From: Nitrospirota bacterium
Lineage (GTDB): Bacteria > Nitrospirota > Thermodesulfovibrionia > Thermodesulfovibrionales > UBA6898
Reading direction: 5' to 3'
DNA length: 7,388 nucleotides
NCBI GenBank assembly: GCA_029858145.1
Contig: JAOUFP010000135.1
Span: 1-7,388 of the forward strand
The position numbers and the translations under genes were made by a program. Below are positions 1 through 6,301 of this stretch, in pieces; position 1 is the stretch's first letter, and the number at the start of each line of letters is the position of its first letter. The notes beneath the pieces are model-generated. The model saw only the letters and a list, made by a program, of their open reading frames with translations, ran no database searches and was not told where the DNA came from.

Positions 1-417
1 TATTCACTGAGGGAGAAGTTATATGATCCCAAAGTGATCGGGGATATAGCAATGAAAGGAGGAGGGGGGCAGCCGAAAAAAGACGACTCTGTTACCTTCG
101 ATACGTCCGACTACAGATATGCGGGTTATATGAGAAAACTGAAGGCCAAGATCGAGAGCATATGGGTTTACCCGCCGGAGGCCATGGCAAGAGGATTATA
201 CGGCGACCTGAAAGTGCGCTTTACGATAAGGAAAGACGGAAGACTCGGGGCGGTGGAACTTGTGCGCACATCAGGGTACAAAATGCTCGATGATGCTGCG
301 ATAAGGGCCTTGAAGGACGGTGAGCCGTACTGGCCTCTGCCGGAAGAATGGGGTATGGAGTCTTATTCGATACTGGGGCATTTTGTTTACTCTCTGTATG
401 GCTATTCTCTGAGATAG
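1..417 (+). CDS. TonB-family C-terminal domain protein (5'-truncated by window edge)
   Basis: The reading frame is open from the first base to the TAG at 415-417, so only the last 138 residues are seen; a GTG at 34 is in frame but need not be the start. After a Gly-rich linker (GGGGQPKKDD) comes a TonB C-terminal fold: a helix with KLKAKIESIW, then YPPEAMARGLYG, a strand pair with LKVRFTIRKDGRL, and VELVRTSGYKMLDDAAIRAL. This is the classic order of the family (W-x-YP-x-x-A, G-x-V-x-V-x-F-x-I-x-x-DG, SSG-x-x-LD-x-A-A). TonB proteins reach across the periplasm and transmit proton-motive-force energy from ExbB/ExbD to outer-membrane transporters; many TonB-CTD proteins of unknown partner also exist. 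The N-terminal anchor and any exbB/exbD genes would lie to the left of the window. The family call is firm, the exact role is not. Confidence 0.85.
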   Translation, partial: YSLREKLYDPKVIGDIAMKGGGGQPKKDDSVTFDTSDYRYAGYMRKLKAKIESIWVYPPEAMARGLYGDLKVRFTIRKDGRLGAVELVRTSGYKMLDDAAIRALKDGEPYWPLPEEWGMESYSILGHFVYSLYGYSLR

Positions 418-473
418 CGGAAGCCTGCCGGCGGGTAGAATGTTTCCGCTGCGGGAGATATAATAAGAGCAGG

Positions 474-689
474 ATGAAGCCAAGGTTGTATCTGAAGATC
501 GGCGACAAGGTTGAGCACCGCAGTTTTTTCCATTGGGGCAAGGGGATAGTGGTTGAGGAACAGCATTCAACGCTTTCAGGAGGATTTTGTCTTGTCAGAA
601 TTCTCTTTGATGATGGCGTTGAGAGATCCTTTATAAATGACCTCGATAACCATTCGTGCTGTTACTATACTGGTATAAAAATCATATAG
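474..689 (+). CDS. Small DUF3553-like protein
   Basis: A 71-residue protein starting at the ATG at 474. The frame stays open upstream to a codon at 348 inside the preceding gene, but residues before MKPRLYLKIGD do not look like a protein domain, so the internal ATG is chosen; the ribosome binding site is weak (GGGAGA at 453-458). The body, KIGDKVEHRSFFHWGKGIV then VRILFDDGVERSFINDL, has the look of a small SH3-like barrel: G-D-x-V-x-H near the start, W-G-x-G-x-V in the middle, and F-x-D-G-x-x-x-F near the end. This resembles DUF3553 and the UvrD/PcrA C-terminal Tudor-like segment, both small beta-barrels found alone or attached to nucleic-acid enzymes. It carries two adjacent cysteines near the C-terminus (HSCCYY). 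The function is unknown. It lies 56 nt after the TonB-domain gene on the same strand and may be cotranscribed with it. Confidence 0.65.
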   Translation: MKPRLYLKIGDKVEHRSFFHWGKGIVVEEQHSTLSGGFCLVRILFDDGVERSFINDLDNHSCCYYTGIKII

Positions 690-700
690 TATCCGCCTGA

Positions 701-749
701 TATTTAAGTAACAGGTTAGGTATTCAGCATAACATCTTATTCTTAAATA
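701..749. repeat. 8-bp inverted repeat upstream of the HD-GYP promoter
   Basis: TATTTAAG at 701-708 is matched exactly by its reverse complement CTTAAATA at 742-749, with 33 nt between. The second arm ends 6 nt before the -35 hexamer. It could be a spaced regulator site or a chance AT-rich match; no T-tract follows, so it is not a convincing terminator. Confidence 0.3.
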
Positions 750-755
750 AAAAAC

Positions 756-784
756 TTGACATTCTTGTTTCTTGGTGTTTTAAT
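756..784 (+). promoter_or_regulatory. Sigma70-type promoter for the HD-GYP / hybrid kinase / ogt operon
   Basis: A perfect -35 hexamer TTGACA lies at 756-761. After a 17-nt spacer comes the -10 hexamer TTTAAT at 779-784 (5 of 6 consensus), preceded by an extended -10 TG at 776-777. The predicted transcription start is around 791-792, immediately at or before the ATG at 792. The promoter sits in the only sizeable non-coding gap of the window (690-791), which is AT-rich, directly before three head-to-tail overlapping genes. It is a sequence-pattern call; no other element in the gap matches as well. Confidence 0.65.
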
Positions 785-791
785 TTTTTAT

Positions 792-1796
792 ATGAGTGCA
801 CCTTTCAGCCTTATGAAAGAAGAGAGGAGACCGTCAGTTCTGGTGGTCGATGATGTGGGAGCCAACCTGGAATTGATGGAAGCAATCTTTCATCGAGCAG
901 GCTATGACGTGCATATGGCATTAAGCGCCGAGCCGGCACTTGAATTTTGCAGTATCTATCCTATAGACATCGCGATTCTCGATGTTATGATGCCAGGGAC
1001 AAACGGGTTCGAGCTCTGCAAAAAGCTGAAGAGTTTAACCGATAAGTATTTTTTCCCTGTCATTCTCCTGACCGCCCTTAATGACAAAAAAAACAGAATA
1101 ACCGGGATAGAATCCGGAGCGGATGATTTTATAAGCAAGCCCTTTGATGTGCTTGAACTGCTCACAAAGGTGAGATCCCTTTTGAAGCTGAAAGAACTGC
1201 ACGAGGAGCTCGATCATTCCGAAAACGTAATCTTTAGTCTTATTGCGGCCATGGAATCCAGGGATTTGTATACAAAGGGTCATTCCACGCGGGTTGGGGA
1301 CCTTGCCAAAGAATTTGGGTCATTTCTCGGATTTCCTGATAAAGATGCCGCGATGTTAAAAAAAGCAGGCTTATTGCATGACATAGGAAAGATAGGCCTC
1401 AGCGAGAAGATTTTGAGTAAACCCGGCATCTTGACGGAAGAAGAGAAGGAAATTATAAAAAAACACCCTCTTATCGGAGAAAATATATGCCGTCCGTTGC
1501 AGTCCCTGCACGGCATCCTTCCCGCTGTCAGGGCTCACCACGAGCGCTGGGACGGAAGCGGTTTTCCCGATGCCCTCGCCGGAAGCGACATTCCTTTAAT
1601 AGCGAGAATTCTCGCTATTATTGATTCCTATGACGCGATGGTCTCTATCCGTCCATACCGCGACAGCAGGACCACGGAAAGCGCCTTATTCGTTATGGAA
1701 AGAGAACTGCACGAGGGGCAATGGGATCCTGAGCTGGCCGGGCTGTTTCTTCAGATGATGTCCTCGGCTGTTTTCGCGGGGAACAGGCTTGCTTAA
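792..1796 (+). CDS. Response regulator with HD-GYP output domain (predicted c-di-GMP phosphodiesterase)
   Basis: Predicted to hydrolyse cyclic di-GMP in the cytosol under control of phosphorylation. Numbering from the ATG at 792 (334 residues): a receiver domain at about 14-135 has the acidic pair D20/D21, phosphoacceptor D64 (ILDVMMPGTNGFE), T94 and K116 in FISKPFD. A short linker helix leads to the HD-GYP domain at about 145-320, with the metal ligands in place: H164 (KGHSTR), H196-D197 (LLHDIGKIGL), H225 (KKHPLIGE), H249-H250-E251 (HHERWDGSGFP) and D278 (IIDSYDAM). The signature reads GFP instead of GYP, a mild variant unlikely to abolish activity. An in-frame TTG at 756 would add 12 residues, but it is the -35 box of the predicted promoter. 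ATG 792 would give a leaderless message; ATG 813 (MKEERRPSVLVVDD) is the alternative start and also lacks a Shine-Dalgarno. It overlaps the hybrid kinase gene by 8 nt. Confidence 0.92.
   Translation: MSAPFSLMKEERRPSVLVVDDVGANLELMEAIFHRAGYDVHMALSAEPALEFCSIYPIDIAILDVMMPGTNGFELCKKLKSLTDKYFFPVILLTALNDKKNRITGIESGADDFISKPFDVLELLTKVRSLLKLKELHEELDHSENVIFSLIAAMESRDLYTKGHSTRVGDLAKEFGSFLGFPDKDAAMLKKAGLLHDIGKIGLSEKILSKPGILTEEEKEIIKKHPLIGENICRPLQSLHGILPAVRAHHERWDGSGFPDALAGSDIPLIARILAIIDSYDAMVSIRPYRDSRTTESALFVMERELHEGQWDPELAGLFLQMMSSAVFAGNRLA
1597..1620. repeat. Perfect 24-bp palindrome inside the HD-GYP coding sequence
   Basis: The half-site TAATAGCGAGAA at 1597-1608 is followed immediately by its exact reverse complement TTCTCGCTATTA at 1609-1620. 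In RNA it could fold into a 10-bp stem with an AAUU loop; in DNA it is a fully symmetric site. It overlaps the codons for IARILAII in the conserved end of the HD-GYP domain. No T-run follows, so it is not a standard terminator. Confidence 0.85.
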
Positions 1797-4700
1797 ACTC
1801 GCCATAGCAGGAGGGGGGGTCGGGGGCAGCGCGCTTATATCCCTGCTGAGGGGAGATCCCAATACGCATCTCGTGGGGATCTACGAGACGAAGCACGAGG
1901 CTCCCGGTGTGGTGCTTGCCAGAAAATGGAATATACCTGTTTTTACCGACCTGGAATCCTTTGTTACCGCAAAACCCGAGATAGTTGTCAATGTCACCGG
2001 CGACAGCGGGATCAGCACAAAGCTGCGGGATGCGTTCCAGCACAGGGTTGAGGTGATAGAAGGAGCGGGCGCCCGGTTCCTTTGGGAAATTATTGAAAAG
2101 CAGAAGAGGGCCAAGGCGGAGGTGCTTAAGACAACCGCCGATCAAAAGATTCTGAACAGTCTGGTCTCGCAGCTGTGCTCCTCGTCTTCGCTCATAGAAT
2201 TTTTCGAGATCGTCCTTGCCAAGGCCCTCGATATTGTAAGTGCTCCAGCCGGAAGTATCGCGGTGTATGAAGGCAGGCAGATGAAACTGGTTGCCGCCCG
2301 CGGTCTGAGCAAAAAATTTCTTGAAAACAATTCCTGGAACATCTTGCCGGGGGGGATTACGGAGCAGGTGTTTCTTAAAAAAGAGGTGGTTGAAATTACC
2401 GACGTCATGGACTGTAATTTCACGAATAACCCGGCGCTGATCGCAGAAAAAATAAAGTCTGTTCTGGCCTGTCCCATCCTGCTGAGGGGAGAGGTTGCAG
2501 GGATACTCTATATCGATGATTACAAGCCGCGGCAATTCTCTGACCGGCAGAAGGCCTCATTGGCGCTGGTGACAGCCGTTATCGCGGTAACGCTTGACCG
2601 GTTTGCCCTGATGAAGGGACTGGAAGAATACAGGGCAAAATTTTCGAGCCTCGTGGAGTCCAGCAATGATATTTTTCTTATGACGGACTCCAATGGGCTT
2701 GTCATTTCCTGCAATGACGCCGCGGCGGTGCAGTTTGGATATTCCAAAGATGAACTTATCGGGAAGACCGTTACATCTTTGATAAAAAACGGCGAAACCG
2801 AGAGTACCGTTAAAAAATTGCTTGCAAAGAAGACGTTTCTCACCGGGCTCGATGTCACCGCCGTTGACGTCAATAACAGGGAGTTTGAAGTCAAGCTCAA
2901 CGCGGCTCAGCTGAATGACCAGGGGAAGAATTTTATCGGGATGATCTATGTGCTGCACAGTCTGGAAAAAGAAATTGACCTCAGGAATGCGCTCGAAAAA
3001 AAGACGAGAGAACTTGAAGAATTAAATGCCAATCTCGAAAAAAAGGTATTGCAGAGAACAGACGAACTCGAAAGGACGAACAAAGAGCTCGAGCGGATGA
3101 ACCAGCTGAAAGGCATGTTTATAGCCAATATCAGTCATGAACTGAGGACACCGCTTAATTCTATCCTCGGCTTTTCGGATGTCTTGATGGAGAAGACGTT
3201 TGGCGGTCTTTCGGAAAATCAGGAGCGATACATAAAAAACATACATTCGGCAGGAAAGCATCTGCTTGAGCTCATCAATAATGTGCTTGATATTTCCAAG
3301 ATCGAGGCAGGGAAACATGAAATGGTGTATGAAACATTCAGGGTAGACGATTTGATCGGGGATGTCCTGAACATCATGCGCCCGTTTGCCGAGACAAAAT
3401 CTATCGGGATGGATGTTCAGACAGGAGAAGATATCGATCTCATAACAGGCGACAGGGTCAAGATAAAACAGGTGCTGTATAATCTATTGTCCAACGCGAT
3501 CAAATTCACCCCTGAAGGCGGAAAGATCGGGATCAGGTCCAGATTTGCCGACCGTGAGAACGGGCATCACCCTCCCCATGCGGAGGCCAACGTCGATTTT
3601 CTCGAATTTTCAGTCTCCGACACCGGTGTCGGGATAGGGACTGAGGATAAAGAAAGGATTTTTGACGAGTTTGAGCAGGTGGATACAACGCTATCACGGG
3701 AATATGGCGGCGCCGGGCTCGGCCTCGCCCTGAGCAGAAAGCTGGTTGAATTGCATGGCGGCACTATCTCGGTCGAGAGCAAACTCGGAGAGGGGAGTAC
3801 TTTTACCTTTACGATACCGGTAACATCTCCTGTAGAAGCGGTGACCCCCGAAGAGCCGGAGGCGATCAGTCTTAATTTTCCGTGGATGAAAGAAGAGGCG
3901 CCGCTGATATTGGTTGTGGAAGACGATCTTGCTACATCTGAACTGCTGACCCTTCATCTGACGCAGGCCGGCTACAAAGTTGCCCATGCCTATAACGGGG
4001 AAGAGGCGATTCAGAAGGCTAAAACCATGAAGCCGTTTGCCATTACCCTTGACGTAATGCTTCCCAAAAAGGACGGATGGGAAGTGCTTCAGACTCTCAA
4101 GAGCGAGCCGTCCACGTCCGAAATGCCGGTGATAATGCATTCTATTGTCGACAATAAAGAGCTTGCTTTCGCGCTCGGTGCAGCCGACTATCTCATGAAA
4201 CCGCTGGACAAAAGCGCTCTCCTCCAAAAACTCGATGAAATAAATATTTTGAGAGGAAAGGTCGTCAGCCCTACCTCTATCCTCGTGATGGAATCTGAAG
4301 AGAATGTTACCGACTATTTCAAGGAGATTCTCGAGGCACAGGGATTCCTCATACACACCGCTTCCACAGGAAAAAGGGGGATAGAACTTGCCCATGCGCT
4401 GCGGCCAAGCCTTATCCTCATGGATTTTGTGCTTCCTGACATGGTCAGCTTCGATGTAATCAACGAATTGAAGGAAAACCCGTACACAAAAAATATACCC
4501 ATCTTTATTTTGACAGAGCGTGATATTTCAGTGGAAGACAGGATGTCGCTGATGGGGAAGATAGAACGCATTGTCAAAAGACATGCCTTTGAAGCAAAGG
4601 AGATGATAGAACATATAAAGGAACTCGAGGTCCTTTATCCGAAACGCGCCGGGCTGATCGACGAACTTACCGGGGTTTTCAGCCACCGGTATTTTCAGAT

Positions 4701-5172
4701 ACGGCTTGCACAGGAGGTGGAGCGGGCGACCAGGTACAAGCTGCCGCTCAATCTGGTATTGCTCGACGTTGATTTCTTCGGGAAGTATGTTGAGGCGAAC
4801 GGGGAAGAGTACGGCAACGGCGTGCTGAAAAAGGTCTCGGAACTCCTGCGGAAAAATATTCGCGGTTCTGATGTTGTTGTCCGTTACGGAGGGGACGCTT
4901 TTGCGATCATACTCCCCAATACGGTCATTTCCGCGGGACTTTCCCTGAGCAACAGGTTTAATGCGATTATAAAGAACTATCCATTTCTGCATGAGGAATC
5001 CCAGCCCAAGGGCAAAGTAACCGCGAGTGTCGGGATTGTATATCTTGACGGACAATCTACTGAAGAGCTTATAATGTGCGCGGAGAAGGCCCTGGCATCA
5101 GCTATTATGAAGGGCGGTGACAGGGTCGAGGTGTATTCAGGTGAGCCGGATGAAGCAAAGGTCACAGAATGA
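1789..5172 (+). CDS. Cytosolic hybrid histidine kinase: Rossmann-GAF-PAS-HisKA-HATPase-REC-REC-GGDEF(degenerate)
   Basis: An 1127-residue multi-domain sensor with no membrane segment. The order is: Rossmann-like nucleotide-binding domain, 1-100 (GGGVGG at 8-13, acidic E33 after the second strand); signalling helix, 100-120; GAF, about 120-272; PAS, about 282-390; coiled coil, 392-440; HisKA with phospho-His H450 (NISHELRTPLN); HATPase with N569 (N box), DTGVGIG at 611-617 and GGAGLGL at 640-646; REC1 at 705-820 with E711/D712, D755, S785 and K804; REC2 at 828-945 with D879, T909 and K930 but a weakened acidic pair (E835/S836); and GGDEF at about 950-1118. The GGDEF signature is GGDAF (1034-1038); the guanine-contact positions are V1001 and N1010 instead of N and D, while an RxxD I-site (R1025-D1028) is intact. 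It is probably a working kinase with an inactive cyclase domain. The TTG start has GGGGA 6 nt upstream and leads straight into the first Rossmann strand. It overlaps the genes on both sides. Confidence 0.93.
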   Translation: MLKLAIAGGGVGGSALISLLRGDPNTHLVGIYETKHEAPGVVLARKWNIPVFTDLESFVTAKPEIVVNVTGDSGISTKLRDAFQHRVEVIEGAGARFLWEIIEKQKRAKAEVLKTTADQKILNSLVSQLCSSSSLIEFFEIVLAKALDIVSAPAGSIAVYEGRQMKLVAARGLSKKFLENNSWNILPGGITEQVFLKKEVVEITDVMDCNFTNNPALIAEKIKSVLACPILLRGEVAGILYIDDYKPRQFSDRQKASLALVTAVIAVTLDRFALMKGLEEYRAKFSSLVESSNDIFLMTDSNGLVISCNDAAAVQFGYSKDELIGKTVTSLIKNGETESTVKKLLAKKTFLTGLDVTAVDVNNREFEVKLNAAQLNDQGKNFIGMIYVLHSLEKEIDLRNALEKKTRELEELNANLEKKVLQRTDELERTNKELERMNQLKGMFIANISHELRTPLNSILGFSDVLMEKTFGGLSENQERYIKNIHSAGKHLLELINNVLDISKIEAGKHEMVYETFRVDDLIGDVLNIMRPFAETKSIGMDVQTGEDIDLITGDRVKIKQVLYNLLSNAIKFTPEGGKIGIRSRFADRENGHHPPHAEANVDFLEFSVSDTGVGIGTEDKERIFDEFEQVDTTLSREYGGAGLGLALSRKLVELHGGTISVESKLGEGSTFTFTIPVTSPVEAVTPEEPEAISLNFPWMKEEAPLILVVEDDLATSELLTLHLTQAGYKVAHAYNGEEAIQKAKTMKPFAITLDVMLPKKDGWEVLQTLKSEPSTSEMPVIMHSIVDNKELAFALGAADYLMKPLDKSALLQKLDEINILRGKVVSPTSILVMESEENVTDYFKEILEAQGFLIHTASTGKRGIELAHALRPSLILMDFVLPDMVSFDVINELKENPYTKNIPIFILTERDISVEDRMSLMGKIERIVKRHAFEAKEMIEHIKELEVLYPKRAGLIDELTGVFSHRYFQIRLAQEVERATRYKLPLNLVLLDVDFFGKYVEANGEEYGNGVLKKVSELLRKNIRGSDVVVRYGGDAFAIILPNTVISAGLSLSNRFNAIIKNYPFLHEESQPKGKVTASVGIVYLDGQSTEELIMCAEKALASAIMKGGDRVEVYSGEPDEAKVTE

Positions 5173-5641
5173 CTATTATGAAATCCTGGAAAGTCCTTTA
5201 GGCGCTGTATACCTCATTTTTACCTCAGGTGTGTTAACCAATATAGAATTCTCCAAACCCTCAAACCCCCTCTTGAAACGCCGTGAAGGAATGACCCCCG
5301 CTGGAAAGGAACTCTTGGAGTATTTTGCAAGAGACAGACAGAAATTTACCTGCCCGACTGCATTTATCGCAGGTACCGAATTTGAAAAGAAGGTCTGGGA
5401 AGCACTCAGGGAAATCCCCTACGGAGAAACCAGGACGTATAAATGGCTTGCGGAGAAGATCGGCAGGCCCCAGGCCTTCAGGGCTGTCGGCAGGGCGCTT
5501 GGCAAGAACCCGATTCCCGTTATCTTCCCCTGTCACCGGGTCATCGAAACGGATGGCTCTATCGGCGGATATTCCGCAGGGATAGAGGTCAAACGAAGGC
5601 TTCTTGAGATCGAATACTATACGAAGCTGTCAAGGCCCTGA
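5150..5641 (+). CDS. ogt: Methylated-DNA--protein-cysteine S-methyltransferase (O6-alkylguanine-DNA alkyltransferase)
   Basis: A suicide DNA-repair protein that transfers the alkyl group from O6-alkylguanine (and O4-alkylthymine) in DNA to its own cysteine. The 163-residue length is normal for the Ogt class without an Ada regulatory domain. Residues visible, counted from the ATG at 5150: the DNA-binding segment YGETRTYKWLAEKIG (91-105), the FRAVGRALGKNP stretch with the likely arginine finger R111 and hinge N120, the active-site motif PCHRV with nucleophile C128, and KRRLLEIE ending in the conserved E155. The start has a Shine-Dalgarno-like AGGTGA at 5139-5144, 5 nt upstream; an upstream in-frame GTG at 5117 is less likely. 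The gene overlaps the end of the hybrid kinase by 23 nt, so it is very probably translated from the same message, an unusual partner for a signalling operon. Confidence 0.95.
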   Translation: MKQRSQNDYYEILESPLGAVYLIFTSGVLTNIEFSKPSNPLLKRREGMTPAGKELLEYFARDRQKFTCPTAFIAGTEFEKKVWEALREIPYGETRTYKWLAEKIGRPQAFRAVGRALGKNPIPVIFPCHRVIETDGSIGGYSAGIEVKRRLLEIEYYTKLSRP

Positions 5642-5653
5642 AGAGGTTCCGGG

Positions 5654-6301
5654 TTAATATGAATATTTTTCCAGCCTCTGGAGCACCTCGATATGAAGCT
5701 GCTCTGTCGGTATGAGCCGGAATTCCAGCGGCGGAGGCTCTTTCAGCCTGGCACTTGCCGGAAGGGCAGCAGCAGCAAAATACCTCCCGTAATTCTTTTC
5801 AAGCTCAGGCTCCATAAAGAAAAGCGAGTTCAGCAGCAGTACCGCCCTCTCCTGGGTATAAAAACGGAATTCCTTGTTCAGCAGCGTATTTGGCCCCGAA
5901 GGATAACTCATGCATACCAGGATGAGGCTTATGTTGCTTCTGATCTCCGGGGTGTTGAGGACCGAAGTAAAAACGCGGCTCAGCTTCTTCATGACCTCGG
6001 GGTTGACCTCTTTCATTGGCTGTGAAGGGTCAATCAACATGGATTGTTCAACGAAGATGGAGCCGGATTTGAACCTGACGCCCTTGAGTTGCTGGGTGTC
6101 AAACTCTTTCGAGAGGATGTCCCTGATGTTCTGGCTGAACTTGAGGCGGGGCTCGGAAAGCGCAAGGGCAGGTTCGAGGAACCTCTGAACATTTATGGCC
6201 CGATAATAAATGACAGCGCTTAGCAGGAGTATGCCGATGAGCATCAGGCTCATTATGGGGCCAGGCTGCAGGACCGGTTTTCTGAAGGGGAAAAGGCCCA
6301 T
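5654..6301 (-). CDS. Single-pass membrane protein with diverged OmpA/MotB-like domain
   Basis: A 215-residue protein. A short positively charged N-terminus (FRKPV) precedes one strongly hydrophobic segment at about 16-33 (IMSLMLIGILLLSAVIYY), so the rest is probably periplasmic. From about 57 to 197 it shows an OmpA/MotB C-terminal pattern: VRFKSGSIFVEQSMLI, an amphipathic helix VMKKLSRVFTSVL, the strand ISLILVCMS, YTQERAVLLLNSLF with the conserved arginine R152, and a closing strand PLEFRLIP. The usual GHTD motif is replaced (CMSY at 130-133), so the normal diaminopimelate-binding aspartate is missing and peptidoglycan binding is doubtful. It could be a MotB/ZorB-type stator partner or a generic envelope sensor; no MotA-like gene is visible. 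The ATG shares one base with the preceding stop (TAATG), with GGAGGAGA at 6312-6319 as ribosome binding site, so it is translationally coupled to the receiver-HEPN gene. Confidence 0.75.
   Translation of the reverse strand: MGLFPFRKPVLQPGPIMSLMLIGILLLSAVIYYRAINVQRFLEPALALSEPRLKFSQNIRDILSKEFDTQQLKGVRFKSGSIFVEQSMLIDPSQPMKEVNPEVMKKLSRVFTSVLNTPEIRSNISLILVCMSYPSGPNTLLNKEFRFYTQERAVLLLNSLFFMEPELEKNYGRYFAAAALPASARLKEPPPLEFRLIPTEQLHIEVLQRLEKYSY

Noticed and set aside
671..679. Extended -10-like TGGTATAAA at the end of the DUF3553-like gene
   Set aside because: No acceptable -35 hexamer lies 16-18 nt upstream, and a much better promoter follows at 756-784.
663..691. Stem-loop TACTATA / TATAGTA at the end of the DUF3553-like gene, considered as a terminator
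   Set aside because: The stem is short and AT-only apart from one G-C pair, and there is no T-tract after it.
1693..2535. Long minus-strand open frame (280 codons) opposite the HD-GYP end and kinase start
   Set aside because: It lies wholly opposite two well-supported genes, its translation shows no domain and is Pro/Arg/Cys/His-rich as expected of an antisense shadow, and there is no plausible start signal.
3617..3632. Perfect 16-bp palindrome (half-site CCGACACC)
   Set aside because: It encodes the S-D-T-G-V-G ATP-binding motif, whose usual GC-rich codons (GAC ACC GGT GTC) are self-complementary, so coding constraint explains it.
3694..4395. Minus-strand open frame (233 codons) opposite the HATPase/REC1 part of the hybrid kinase
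   Set aside because: Shadow of a strongly conserved coding region; its translation matches no recognisable family.
5117..5149. Upstream GTG start adding 11 residues to Ogt
   Set aside because: The added residues (VTGSRCIQVSR) are not typical of the family, and the ATG at 5150 has a better-placed Shine-Dalgarno.
5642..5686. Possible bidirectional terminator between the convergent ogt and OmpA-like genes
   Set aside because: Only a 7-bp stem including a wobble pair with a loop of about 24 nt can be drawn, and much of it lies inside the OmpA-like gene; not convincing.
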